Positions 37,701-45,989 of a stretch of DNA of 64,000 bases are shown here, piece after piece. A program made the translations under genes and the position numbers. The stretch is from Cytobacillus horneckiae (GTDB lineage Bacteria > Bacillota > Bacilli > Bacillales > Cytobacillaceae): the NCBI RefSeq assembly GCF_002835735.1, contig NZ_PISD01000007.1:124001-188000 (forward strand), read 5' to 3'. The notes under the pieces are model-generated. The model was not told the origin of the DNA and ran no database searches. It saw only the letters and a list, made by a program, of their open reading frames with translations. Every line of letters begins with the position of its first letter. Positions within the stretch are counted from its first letter, which is position 1.

Positions 37701-38339
37701 CTTTGCAATCGAAGCTTGAATTTTTAATGGTTCCACTTGTGTTTCTAATTCATGAAGAATATCATTTACCCTGTTTAGATTCTCTTTTGTTTCTGTTAAT
37801 TTAACTTCAGCCTTCTTTTTTCTTGTTTTATATTTCAAGACACCGGCTGCTTCTTCAAAGATTGTTCGTCTTTCTTCCGGCTTGCTATTTAGTATTTCTT
37901 CCACACGCCCTTGGCTGATGATGGAGAAAGCTTCACGGCCAAGTCCTGAATCCATAAACAAGTCGATGATATCTTTTAGACGGCATGGCTGCTTATTAAT
38001 TAAGTATTCACTATCTCCCGAACGAAACACACGTCTAGTTACACTGACTTCATTATAGTCAATCGGAAGAAATTGATCATTATTATCCAAGGTTAACGTT
38101 ACCTCTGCGAAGTTTAATGCCTTTCTTGAATCACTGCCGGCAAAAATAATATCACCCATCTTTGCACCTCGGAGCGATTTTGCCGATTGTTCGCCAAGCA
38201 CCCACCGTATTGCATCAGTTATATTGCTTTTCCCGCTGCCATTAGGCCCAACGACTGCAGTCACTCCAGTGACAAAGTCTACCGTTACACGCTCGGCAAA
38301 CGATTTAAATCCGACGATATCGAGCTGTTTTAAAAACAA
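34773..38339 (-). CDS. smc: Chromosome partition protein SMC
   Basis: SMC is the ATPase backbone of the bacterial condensin with ScpAB. The start is TTG 38337-38339 after GGGAGGAG, giving 1188 residues beginning MFLKQLDIVGFKSFAE, as in B. subtilis (1186). Walker A GPNGSGKSN is near 32-40. Long coiled coils (about 170-500 and 675-1010) flank the hinge (about 510-670, with NPGGSMTGG). The C-terminal head has the signature LLSGGERALTAIAL and Walker B FCILDEVEAALD. The gene sits between rnc and ftsY, the usual order. Confidence 0.98.
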   Translation of the reverse strand: MFLKQLDIVGFKSFAERVTVDFVTGVTAVVGPNGSGKSNITDAIRWVLGEQSAKSLRGAKMGDIIFAGSDSRKALNFAEVTLTLDNNDQFLPIDYNEVSVTRRVFRSGDSEYLINKQPCRLKDIIDLFMDSGLGREAFSIISQGRVEEILNSKPEERRTIFEEAAGVLKYKTRKKKAEVKLTETKENLNRVNDILHELETQVEPLKIQASIAKDYLEQKEELEKFEVALTVYEIEELHEKWEKLTSLFENHQQREMELSTVLHGKEAKIQAFRDHVTALDESVNDLQNVLLHASEELEKLEGRKEVLKERKKNASQNKEQLKRSLEKLTSSSIGLKKDKVNHEQAKELLEKAAKALKQQLEVKQEKLKLYSQNTEEQIENLKSEYIDLLNRQAAAKNEKQMIDRQSNQQETRHSKLESDNAKYIDERKQIESQKDSIQHRFKEINEKLEEHVHLYRKEERKLESLKGAYEKQEKTLYQAFQYLQQAKSRQEMLEELDEDYSGFFQGVKEVLKARETKLNGIQGAVAELITVPKEFETAIEIALGGAMQHIVVDTEADGRQAIQYLKKNGYGRATFLPLSAIKKKFINEAQLQLVKQHGAFIGVASSLLQFDTKYSVAIESLLGNVLVAKDIKGANELAKILQYRVRIVTLEGDVVNPGGSMTGGAVKQNKSSILSRKTELEELKQKIVGMNQKTENMEKQVKQIKADLQKQTLHLENLKSKGNELRELEQSMMSELREIEYEEKRVNERLALYDMDKSQFTEEKERLITRSKELQDVLGDYQNQITTLDDKIQKLTKLKNTQQTSKESLLEEINELKIKLVSKNEQLKSAVDKYKSTFAEINENEERLKVVKEDLELLSSEMTNNSSGEHHLEEAAKRKLQDKNETLNLISARRDERLKMQTELEDLELEVKELKRQHKGMTEGLKDEEVKINRLDVELESRLTHLREEYLLSFEAAKEEYPLTIEVDEARKKVKLIKLAIDELGTVNLGAIEEYERVSERYEFLLEQKNDLQEAKDTLFQVIDEMDVEMKRRFQDTFEGIRFHFESVFQSLFGGGRADLRFTDPDDLLNTGIDIVAQPPGKKLQNLGLLSGGERALTAIALLFSILKVRPVPFCILDEVEAALDEANVHRYAQYLKRYSHETQFIVITHRKGTMEEADVLYGVTMQESGVSKMVSVRLEETKEMALS

Positions 38340-38463
38340 GTTATGCTCCTCCCTTACCTTCTTACTGTTCAATCATATCTGGTTGTTTAGGGTTTATCGC
38401 GCATTAACGAGCAGAAGAACCACCACTTCAAGTTTTCCTGTGGAATCATAAAGGATGAGCGGG

Positions 38464-38603
38464 GTCAACTGCCTGTAAAATCCCGATTATTAGAACTCAG
38501 ACTAAATACACCTTCCTGTGGCAACGTCTGAGTGACCCGCATCCTGCGGGCAAGTACTAATCATCAGTGGGGATAAAGAAATCCCTCTAATGATGGAGGT
38601 TTC
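38464..38603 (+). repeat. Dispersed hairpin repeat family A, copy between rnc and smc
   Basis: Successive inverted repeats are visible: ACTCAGAC (38495-38502) with GTCTGAGT (38526-38533), CCCGC with GCGGG around ATCCT, and a terminal stem starting ATCAGTGGGGAT. The copy in the MoxR cluster lies in the opposite orientation. The element has no reading frame. I recall similar elements in other Bacillaceae intergenic regions but cannot confirm it here. Confidence 0.8.
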
Positions 38604-38605
38604 AC

Positions 38606-39343
38606 TTACTGCACATGGTTTTTTAATACTTCCAGAGCCATTTGAGCAGCATGTTGCTCCGCTTGCTTTTTGGAGCGGCCTGTTCCTGTGCCTAGTTCCT
38701 TTCCGTTAAGCATGACGATTGAGACGAACTCGCGATTATGGGCTGGCCCTTTTTCTTGAAGTATTTTATACTCAATTACTCCAGCAGAATCTCTTTGCAC
38801 AAGTTCCTGTAATTGGCTCTTGAAATCCATCACATGTGAAAAAGCACCTGAATCTATTTTCGGAAAAACAACATTTTCTAAAAATTTGACGACGGTATCC
38901 AAATCTTGATCCAAATATAAAGCGCCTATAAACGCTTCAAATACATCAGCAAGCAACGCCGGGCGCATTCTACCGCCCGTCATTTCTTCACCTTTACCAA
39001 GCAAAACAAGCTCACCGAATGAAAGCTCATTTGCAAACGAAACTAAAGAAGGCTCACATACGACGGCTGCTCGTAGTTTAGTTAATTCCCCTTCACTCAT
39101 CATCGGATACTTTATATATAAAAACTTTGATACCGTAAGCTCTAACACAGCATCACCGAGAAATTCCAAGCGCTCATTATCTTCATACGGCTTCCTTCTA
39201 TGCTCATTCACATAAGATGAATGGGTAAAAGCCTGTTTAAGGAGTTTTTCATTTTTAAATTCTATTCCAAGTCTTTGTTGAAAGTCTTTAAACTTTCGTT
39301 CGTTCGCGCGTCCTTTTTTTTCTTTTTCTTTATAATTGTGCAT
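38606..39343 (-). CDS. rnc: Ribonuclease III
   Basis: RNase III cuts double-stranded RNA in rRNA precursors and toxin or phage transcripts. I use ATG 39341-39343 ([10 protein letters not shown]), because AGGTGG overlaps an upstream in-frame GTG; 245 residues result. The catalytic signature [12 protein letters not shown] is near 60-71 and the C-terminal double-stranded RNA-binding domain covers about 175-243 ([16 protein letters not shown]). It follows acpP after a 425-bp spacer that includes a repeat. Confidence 0.97.
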   Translation of the reverse strand: MHNYKEKEKKGRANERKFKDFQQRLGIEFKNEKLLKQAFTHSSYVNEHRRKPYEDNERLEFLGDAVLELTVSKFLYIKYPMMSEGELTKLRAAVVCEPSLVSFANELSFGELVLLGKGEEMTGGRMRPALLADVFEAFIGALYLDQDLDTVVKFLENVVFPKIDSGAFSHVMDFKSQLQELVQRDSAGVIEYKILQEKGPAHNREFVSIVMLNGKELGTGTGRSKKQAEQHAAQMALEVLKNHVQ

Positions 39344-39461
39344 ATTAACATCCACCTTGCTTAAATAATTTCAGATTACACTCATGTTCTTATCTTTCAT
39401 CAGTTTACGCAATTTCTGCAAAAAACACAAAGAAACTTGGCAGAGTTCCCATCCAAGCTTT

Positions 39462-39592
39462 GAAAAACTTGGCCTTTGCCAAGTCTGTAGGCGAAAGCCT
39501 TAGTTTTTCTTATGCGGCTTTATAATTGATATCTTTCCAGAAGGTTGATATCCCTTTAATCGCAAATAATTTATACTTTCCTATCAGCCAAG
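39462..39592 (+). repeat. Dispersed repeat family B, best-preserved copy
   Basis: It starts GAAAAACTTGGC with a palindrome (ACTTGGC facing GCCAAGT), continues GTAGGCGAAAGCCTTAG and TTTTTCTTATGCGGC, and ends ACTTTCCTATCAGCCAA. The preceding bases (39431-39460) contain a second AACTTGGC start, suggesting a partial tandem copy. Confidence 0.75.
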
Positions 39593-39721
39593 TTAAAACT
39601 GCAATGAGCCTGAAAGATAACAGGTGTACTTACTGTCCGTAATTACCTGAAAAATTTTTCAAGTCCCAACGGACAACAAGCACATGAAGATCACACATAA
39701 ATAAAGAAATCATTCTCATAG

Positions 39722-39754
39722 AATTAGTGAGGACGAAAGCCGCCCTCACTAAGA
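39722..39754 (-). terminator. Hairpin after acpP, weak terminator
   Basis: A 9-bp stem (TTAGTGAGG facing CCTCACTAA) with an 11-base loop lies 17 bp past the acpP stop. Only TTCTAT follows on the minus strand, so termination may be partial and leave read-through to rnc. Confidence 0.45.
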
Positions 39755-39768
39755 AAAAATTCCAACGA

Positions 39769-40002
39769 TTATTGTTTTGCTTGTATGTAATTAACAGCAT
39801 CACCGACTGTTGCAATCTTTTCAGCATCATCGTCAGAGATTTCCATATCAAACTCATCTTCTAATTCCATTACTAGTTCAACAACATCTAGTGAATCAGC
39901 ACCAAGATCATCTTTGAATGAAGCCTCTACTTTTACTTCAGACTCTTCAACACCTAAACGGTCAACGATAATTTTCGTTACACGCTCTAATACTTCTGCC
40001 AT
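39769..40002 (-). CDS. acpP: Acyl carrier protein
   Basis: ACP carries growing fatty acids on a phosphopantetheine arm attached to Ser37 in the motif [10 protein letters not shown]. The 77-residue acidic protein is full length. The start ATG follows AGGGGAGG. It is the last gene of the fapR-plsX-fabD-fabG-acpP operon, 58 bp after fabG. Confidence 0.98.
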   Translation of the reverse strand: MAEVLERVTKIIVDRLGVEESEVKVEASFKDDLGADSLDVVELVMELEDEFDMEISDDDAEKIATVGDAVNYIQAKQ

Positions 40003-40060
40003 GCTTGTTCACCTCCCCTCAAGATATTATAGATGAATATCCGAAAATGTGAAAGTATTA

Positions 40061-40804
40061 TTACATTACCATGCCGCCATCAACATGAAGTGTTTGCCCT
40101 GTCATATACTTGCTATCCTCTGATGCCAGAAAGCTGACGACTTTAGCAATATCTGATGGTTCACCAAATTTTGCTAATGGGATTTGCTGCAGCATTTGTC
40201 CCTTTAAATCATCATTTAACTCATCTGTCATTTCAGTCGTAATAAATCCAGGCGCAATCGCATTTACTGTAATCCCGCGTGATGCTAGCTCTTTCGCAGT
40301 TGTTTTTGTTAAGCCGATTACACCAGATTTAGCTGCTACATAGTTGGCTTGTCCAGGATTTCCGCTTACACCTACGATTGAAGAAATATTGATAATTCTT
40401 CCGCTGCGCTGCTTCATCATTTGTCTAGTTACACCTTTTGTACAAAGGAATACACCTTTCAAATTTGTATTAATAACAGCATCCCATTCGTCTTCCTTCA
40501 TGCGCATTAGCAAATTATCTTTTGTTATTCCTGCATTATTTACAAGAATGTCAATCTGTCCAAATTCTTCAATAACCTCTTTTATCATTGCAGAAACAGA
40601 TTCACTGCTGCTTACATCACATTGAACGGAAAAAGCAGCTACACCTAGTGCTTTAATTTCATCAACCACTGCATTCGCTTTTGCCTCACTGCCCGCATAG
40701 TTTACAGCCACGCTTGCTCCCTGCCTTGCCAGTTCAAGCGCAATCTCTCTACCGATACCGCGTGAAGCACCGGTAACTATGGCTGTTTTACCTGTTAGTT
40801 TCAT
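40061..40804 (-). CDS. fabG: 3-oxoacyl-[acyl-carrier-protein] reductase
   Basis: FabG carries out the NADPH-dependent first reduction of each fatty acid elongation cycle. The 247-residue short-chain dehydrogenase has the cofactor motif TGASRGIG (12-19), NNAG near 90, and the Ser-Tyr-Lys triad (ISS near 140, YVAAK near 153-157). It overlaps the fabD stop by 4 bp, so the two are coupled. Confidence 0.98.
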   Translation of the reverse strand: MKLTGKTAIVTGASRGIGREIALELARQGASVAVNYAGSEAKANAVVDEIKALGVAAFSVQCDVSSSESVSAMIKEVIEEFGQIDILVNNAGITKDNLLMRMKEDEWDAVINTNLKGVFLCTKGVTRQMMKQRSGRIINISSIVGVSGNPGQANYVAAKSGVIGLTKTTAKELASRGITVNAIAPGFITTEMTDELNDDLKGQMLQQIPLAKFGEPSDIAKVVSFLASEDSKYMTGQTLHVDGGMVM

Positions 40805-41748
40805 AAGCTTCCCTCCTTAAGTCCTTCTACTGCTGCTTGGATTGATTGCTCATCAGAAATAGCATAAATTTTTGCCGAACGATCGACTTTTTTTACTAGC
40901 CCTGACAGCACTTTACCTGGTCCGATTTCAATGAATGTATCCACACCTAACTCAAGCATTCTTTTTACAGTATCTTCCCATAACACCGGAGAATATAACT
41001 GCTCAATTAAGCGTGTTTTTATTTCTGCTGCGGTAGTCATTTCATCAGCCGTAACATTTGCTATCACAGGGACTTTTGCATCCTGCAAATTTATTTCTTC
41101 AAGAACCTCGCTCAGCCGCTCTGCTGCCGGCTTCATTAACTGCGAATGAAACGGTCCGCTTACTTCAAGCGGAAGGACTCGCTTTGCTCCAGCAGCCTTT
41201 GCTTCTGCTCCGGCTAACTCCACGCCTTTTTTCGTTCCTGAAATAACGATTTGTCCAGGGCAATTCAAGTTGGCCAACTGAACAGAGTGGCCATCATTTG
41301 TAATCTTTTCCGTCACTGCCCTCAGTTCATCTCTGCCCATACCAAGAACAGCTGCCATTGTTCCTTCACCATTAGGAACAGCAGCTTCCATAAATTCCCC
41401 TCTTTTACGGACAGCATAGACGCCATCTTCAAACGAGATTGCGCCAGCAGCCACCAATGCAGTATACTCTCCTAAACTGTGACCTGCAACATAATCAGGC
41501 TGAATGCCAGCATGTTTAAACGCGTCTAAAACCGCAATGCTAGTCGTGAGCAAAGCAGGCTGTGCATTCGTCGTTAAAGTCAATTCACTTTGCGGACCAT
41601 TAAAGATTAAATTAGATAGTGAATAACCTAATCGTTGATCGGCACTATCAAAGAGTGATTGAATATGTTTATTTCCATCAGCAAGCTGTTTTCCCATGCC
41701 TACTGTCTGTGAACCTTGACCCGGAAACATAAAAGCGATTTTCCCCAT
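40801..41748 (-). CDS. fabD: Malonyl-CoA-[acyl-carrier-protein] transacylase
   Basis: FabD loads malonyl groups onto ACP. The 315-residue product has the N-terminal FPGQGSQ motif (9-15), the nucleophile Ser in [10 protein letters not shown] near 92 and the catalytic His in [10 protein letters not shown] near 201. It lies in the fapR regulon between plsX and fabG; a GGGGGAATT site precedes the start ATG. Confidence 0.98.
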   Translation of the reverse strand: MGKIAFMFPGQGSQTVGMGKQLADGNKHIQSLFDSADQRLGYSLSNLIFNGPQSELTLTTNAQPALLTTSIAVLDAFKHAGIQPDYVAGHSLGEYTALVAAGAISFEDGVYAVRKRGEFMEAAVPNGEGTMAAVLGMGRDELRAVTEKITNDGHSVQLANLNCPGQIVISGTKKGVELAGAEAKAAGAKRVLPLEVSGPFHSQLMKPAAERLSEVLEEINLQDAKVPVIANVTADEMTTAAEIKTRLIEQLYSPVLWEDTVKRMLELGVDTFIEIGPGKVLSGLVKKVDRSAKIYAISDEQSIQAAVEGLKEGSL

Positions 41749-41772
41749 AATAATTCCCCCTTATTCATGTAA

Positions 41773-42753
41773 TTATTTTTCGACAGCGTCCTTTATCTTT
41801 TCAGAAACTCGATGCTCAACCATTATCCTCGTTTGCTTCACTGCACTATACAGTGTATTCGCATTAGAAGAGCCATGTGCTTTTATAACCGGTGCTTTCA
41901 GGCCGAATAATCCGGCACCACCATACTCAGAGTAATCCATCTTCCCTTTTAACTCTTTTAAATCAGGTTTTAGGACTGCTGCTGCAAGCTTGCTCTTAAG
42001 ACTGCTTGTTAATGCACCCTTCAGCATTTTAAATACAGACATTGCTGTTCCCTCAATCGTTTTTAACACCATATTCCCAGTGAATCCGTCTGTCACAACT
42101 ACATCGGCTACACCGTCAAGCAAATCTCTCGCTTCAACATTACCTATAAAATTTATATTTGCTTCTTGTAGTAATGTGAAGGTGTTCCTTGTAAGCTCGT
42201 TACCTTTTTTATCCTCTGTTCCAATATTCAATAATCCAACCCTTGGGTTTTGAATGCCTCTTACTTTTTCTGCATAGATTGAACCCATTAATGCATATTG
42301 TAATAGATGTTCCGGCTTCGCATCGACATTAGCACCAACATCAAGCAAAAGAAAGCCCTTTCCATCAATTGTAGGCAGCGTTGGTGAAAGCGCGGGACGT
42401 TCGATGCCCTCTATTCGACCAACAACAAACAATCCAGCGGCCATTAAAGCTCCTGTATTACCCGCGGAGATGCATGCATCTGCTTCTCCATCTGAAACCA
42501 ATTGGGAGGCCAGCACCATGGAAGCAGTTTTCTTCCTTCTGACAGCTCTCACTGGCTCATCTGTCCCTAAAATGACTTCATCAGTATGTAAAACTTTTAT
42601 TCTATTATGAGCCGTTAAATATTCATTAATTTTCTCTTCATTTCCAACCAATGTAATTTCAAGATCAGGGAAATCCTCAGCTGCTTTCATTGCGCCGAGT
42701 ACGATTTCCTTTGGCGCATGATCTCCGCCCATAGCATCAATTGCTATTTTCAT
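41773..42753 (-). CDS. plsX: Phosphate acyltransferase PlsX
   Basis: PlsX converts acyl-ACP to acyl-phosphate, the donor for glycerol-3-phosphate acylation by PlsY, linking fatty acid and phospholipid synthesis at the membrane face. The 326-residue product begins [14 protein letters not shown] and has [15 protein letters not shown] near 95 and the later [13 protein letters not shown]. The C-terminal [23 protein letters not shown] matches the family. It follows fapR by 148 bp and is under FapR control. Confidence 0.97.
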   Translation of the reverse strand: MKIAIDAMGGDHAPKEIVLGAMKAAEDFPDLEITLVGNEEKINEYLTAHNRIKVLHTDEVILGTDEPVRAVRRKKTASMVLASQLVSDGEADACISAGNTGALMAAGLFVVGRIEGIERPALSPTLPTIDGKGFLLLDVGANVDAKPEHLLQYALMGSIYAEKVRGIQNPRVGLLNIGTEDKKGNELTRNTFTLLQEANINFIGNVEARDLLDGVADVVVTDGFTGNMVLKTIEGTAMSVFKMLKGALTSSLKSKLAAAVLKPDLKELKGKMDYSEYGGAGLFGLKAPVIKAHGSSNANTLYSAVKQTRIMVEHRVSEKIKDAVEK

Positions 42754-42901
42754 GTTGCTTCATCCTTTTACTTTAAAATTCTTGGAAAAGCTTAGCTTAG
42801 AAACAGAAAAATAGCAGCCCCCTTTTACGCTGTTACTTATATAGAAGCATCAGTGTTTTAGGTTGACGTTGCTACATATTTCTGGGATGCATAACTTTAT
42901 T

Positions 42902-43468
42902 TTATTGTTCCGGTGAATGGGAACGGAACATATCAAATTCGCCTTTAAATACACATTCGTTATTGACAGAGCTAATGACTTCCACTTTTGTGCGGTCGTT
43001 TTCAATTGATATTACCCGCGCTTTCGCAATGACGCGTTCACCTTGTTTCACGGAACGAGTAAAGTGGATATTCGCTTTTGCCGTCAAGGCAAGTTCATCA
43101 TTGATTACTGCAACAGCAAGTGAATTTGCTTGTGCAAATAAATGGTGTCCTCTGGCAATTTTATTCCTTTTAAAAACATGTTCCTCTTTCACATCAAAAA
43201 TCGAAATAGCGGTCGAATCTAGTTGTATATCGATCATTTCGCCAATAACTTCATCAATAGGTAAAGATTTGACCTCATCTTCAAAATTCTTTTCTGCTAC
43301 ATGTTTAATTCGTTCGCGCAGCTCTGGAATAGAGAGCTCTAATCGATCTAGTCGAATCGTTTGTACACTGACTGAAAACTTTTCAGCAAGATCTTCATCA
43401 GTGATAAACGGATTATCCTGAATCGTTTCAATTAATAATGATTGCCGTTCTTTTTTATTCCTTTTCAT
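42902..43468 (-). CDS. fapR: Malonyl-CoA-responsive repressor FapR
   Basis: FapR represses fatty acid and phospholipid genes until malonyl-CoA releases it. I start it at ATG 43466-43468 (MKRNKKERQ), as in B. subtilis, giving 188 residues; an in-frame GTG at 43486 has no ribosome site. The N-terminal DeoR-like helix-turn-helix (about 20-45, [14 protein letters not shown]) is followed by a linker helix and a hotdog-fold ligand domain ([16 protein letters not shown]). Its own promoter carries a FapR operator (43491-43509), so it autoregulates. Confidence 0.97.
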   Translation of the reverse strand: MKRNKKERQSLLIETIQDNPFITDEDLAEKFSVSVQTIRLDRLELSIPELRERIKHVAEKNFEDEVKSLPIDEVIGEMIDIQLDSTAISIFDVKEEHVFKRNKIARGHHLFAQANSLAVAVINDELALTAKANIHFTRSVKQGERVIAKARVISIENDRTKVEVISSVNNECVFKGEFDMFRSHSPEQ

Positions 43469-43490
43469 ATCATTTACACCGTCCACAGTA

Positions 43491-43509
43491 ATTAAGACTA
43501 GGTACTAAT
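43491..43509 (-). promoter_or_regulatory. FapR operator
   Basis: The minus strand reads ATTAGTACCTAGTCTTAAT, an essentially exact match to the known FapR box (TTAGTACCTRGTMYTAA type). It starts just downstream of the -10 hexamer, covering the transcription start of the fapR-plsX-fabDG-acpP operon. Confidence 0.92.
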
Positions 43510-43512
43510 AGT

Positions 43513-43541
43513 AGTATATAGTTAAAAAAATGATATTGCAA
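43513..43541 (-). promoter_or_regulatory. Promoter of the fapR operon
   Basis: TTGCAA (43536-43541) and TATACT (43513-43518) are 17 bp apart on the minus strand, immediately upstream of the FapR operator. Confidence 0.82.
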
Positions 43542-43693
43542 GAAGGAATTCTCCTTCATTTCAAAGAAAAACTTTGCGTTTTTCGATTACTTTTTTTATT
43601 TTTTTTGCAATAATTTTCCTTGTTTAAGATGGATGAAAATCATACTTAAATTTCTTATTACTATGGGATTTACCTGTCCAATAAACTTCTTTT

Positions 43694-45754
43694 CTAATCT
43701 AATTTTTCTCCCTCTAACACGCCTGCACTCTGTAGGTAGTTTCTTAACAGCAAATATTCGTCCTCTTTCCAAAACTTTTCAGACTGAATTAATTGTGCAG
43801 CATCATTTCTGGCAGTTTCTAGCGCACGGTAATCGTGAACCATATCAGCGACTTTAAATTCAGGTAAACCGCTCTGCTTCCGACCGAAAAAGTCCCCTGG
43901 ACCGCGAAGCTCGAGATCTTTTTCACTAAGCAAAAAGCCGTCATTCGTTTCCGTCATAATCTTCATGCGCTCTTTGCCGACCTCTGACTTAGGATCAGCT
44001 AATAATATACAATAGGATTGCTTGTCCCCCCTGCCCACGCGACCTCTGAGCTGATGAAGCTGGGCAAGACCGAACCGCTCCGCGTCATAAATGACCATCA
44101 TTGTCGCATTTGGTACATTCACACCAACTTCAACAACAGTGGTAGAGACAAGCACTTGGATACTGTTTTGACTGAAATCAGACATAACTGTTTCCTTTTC
44201 CTCGGCATGCAACCGCCCATGCATAAGACCCACATGATATCGACCAGCAAAATGGTGGGATAAAATGCTGTGTACATCAATTGCATTTTGCACATCAAGT
44301 TTATCCGATTCCTCAATTAAAGGACAAATAACATAAACCTGCTGCCCCGCTACCAGTTCCTTTTCCATAAAGCCTAGCACGCGATCAAGCATGTCTGGCT
44401 TAGCCCAATACGTCTCAATGGCTTTTCTGCCCGCTGGCATTTCATCAATGATCGATACATCCATTTCTCCAAACACGGTAATAGCAAGTGTCCTTGGTAT
44501 CGGTGTAGCTGTCATAAATAAAACATCGGGGCTTTCCCCTTTTTGCCTCAATACTCTGCGCTGATTTACACCAAAACGATGCTGTTCATCTGTTATGACA
44601 AGACCAAGATGATTGAACTCAACTTCCTCTTGAATAAGCGCATGTGTTCCAATCAGTATGTCGATCTCGCCTTCATGTAATTGCTGAAGAATCTCCCTCC
44701 TTCTTTTTCCTTTCACAGAGCTTGTTAATAGCTCTGTCCGAATATTGAAGGACGCAAGCATTGATTCCATCGATTGCGCATGCTGTTCAGCTAATATTTC
44801 AGTAGGAACCATCAAAGCTCCTTGATAGCCAGCCGTTCTTGCCGCAAACAACGCAATGGCAGCAACAGCAGTTTTCCCTGAGCCAACATCCCCTTGGAGA
44901 AGGCGGTTCATGCGATAAGGCGATTTCATATCTGCCAATATCTCATTTACAACTCTTTTTTGCGCGTCTGTTAATGAAAACGGGAGGCTGTCTATGAAGT
45001 TCATCAATTCTTGCAATACATAATGAATTCCGATTCCTCGGGAATTCTCCCGTTCAATTTTACGAAGCGCCTGCATTTTCAATTGAAAATAGAAAAATTC
45101 CTCATAAACAAACCTGCGCCTTGCTTGTTTTAAATCATTAGGACCTGTTGGAAAATGCAAGATTTTCATCGCATCTTTACGATTCATTAATCTATATGCC
45201 TGTAAATATTCCACTGGCAGTGTTTCCTCAATTTGGTCACCATATTGTGAAAAGGCAAGATTGATAAATCGGCGAATCCCCTTTACAGTCAGCTTGCCCT
45301 TTACAGCATAAACCGGTTCAAAATCATGGGCTCTATTCGCTTCACCAACATGAAGCTGACTGACCGTTATTATCTGACGGTGCTGATCCCATTTGCCCGT
45401 TATTGTGACCGTATCATTTAGGGTTATTTTATTTTTTAAATAAGGCTGATTAAAAACAACCGCCTGGATTAAATAGCGTCCGGCAAGCACTCTAAGTGTC
45501 AGCCTTGACCGCTTCCTACCATAATAGACAAGAGAAGGCTCGCTATGAACCTTCCCTTCTACTGTCACTCTCTCTTCATGCTTAATTTCTTCGAGGTCTT
45601 TTAAACGGTAGTCTTCGTATCTAAATGGGAAGTGCTCTAATAAATCCCGGACGGTCAGTATATTCATCTCCGCTAAGCTTGCGGCTGTTTCTTCACCAAT
45701 CCCTTTCACAGCAGTAATTGACTCATTTAACATATTCACATACTTTTGCGGCAA
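43694..45754 (-). CDS. recG: ATP-dependent DNA helicase RecG
   Basis: RecG remodels stalled forks and branched recombination intermediates. The product of up to 686 residues has an N-terminal wedge/OB domain (about 60-170), Walker A GDVGSGKTAVA near 289, the DEQH box (ITDEQHRFG near 388), MTATPIPRT near 420 and the C-terminal TRG motif region (QLHQLRGRVGRG). The start is uncertain: the TTG at 45752-45754 has its AAGGAGG 20 bases away, and ATG 45731-45733 is further still. In B. subtilis sdaAB and sdaAA precede recG; here fakA does. Confidence 0.95.
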   Translation of the reverse strand: MPQKYVNMLNESITAVKGIGEETAASLAEMNILTVRDLLEHFPFRYEDYRLKDLEEIKHEERVTVEGKVHSEPSLVYYGRKRSRLTLRVLAGRYLIQAVVFNQPYLKNKITLNDTVTITGKWDQHRQIITVSQLHVGEANRAHDFEPVYAVKGKLTVKGIRRFINLAFSQYGDQIEETLPVEYLQAYRLMNRKDAMKILHFPTGPNDLKQARRRFVYEEFFYFQLKMQALRKIERENSRGIGIHYVLQELMNFIDSLPFSLTDAQKRVVNEILADMKSPYRMNRLLQGDVGSGKTAVAAIALFAARTAGYQGALMVPTEILAEQHAQSMESMLASFNIRTELLTSSVKGKRRREILQQLHEGEIDILIGTHALIQEEVEFNHLGLVITDEQHRFGVNQRRVLRQKGESPDVLFMTATPIPRTLAITVFGEMDVSIIDEMPAGRKAIETYWAKPDMLDRVLGFMEKELVAGQQVYVICPLIEESDKLDVQNAIDVHSILSHHFAGRYHVGLMHGRLHAEEKETVMSDFSQNSIQVLVSTTVVEVGVNVPNATMMVIYDAERFGLAQLHQLRGRVGRGDKQSYCILLADPKSEVGKERMKIMTETNDGFLLSEKDLELRGPGDFFGRKQSGLPEFKVADMVHDYRALETARNDAAQLIQSEKFWKEDEYLLLRNYLQSAGVLEGEKLD

Positions 45755-45935
45755 TATGCTTTAATGACCGCAAACCTCCTTATATTGTTGATTCTTTACT
45801 CATCCTATCACATTTTTATCATGAAGTACTATTGATAAAGAAGAGTCCAGGATTAAATGATGGAATTGTCGTTTTTCAATCAAGAAAATAAATAACGTGC
45901 ATCTAAACGGATTGGTTATTCTCCATTTAAATGCA

Positions 45936-45979
45936 TCAAAAAAAACCATGAAAAGCGCTCTGCACGCTCATCATGGTTC
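45936..45979 (-). terminator. Intrinsic terminator after fakA
   Basis: Minus-strand AACCATGA and TCATGGTT form an outer stem, with a smaller inner GCG pairing, followed by eight T residues. It lies 11 bp past the fakA stop and separates it from recG. Confidence 0.9.
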
Positions 45980-45989
45980 TTTGAAACGG

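Larger units (their letters stand above)
39344..39768. other. 425-bp spacer between acpP and rnc
   Basis: It holds a hairpin after acpP (39724-39752), the largest family B repeat (39462-39592) and an A+T-rich remainder. I see no gene. In B. subtilis this spacer is shorter. Confidence 0.6.
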
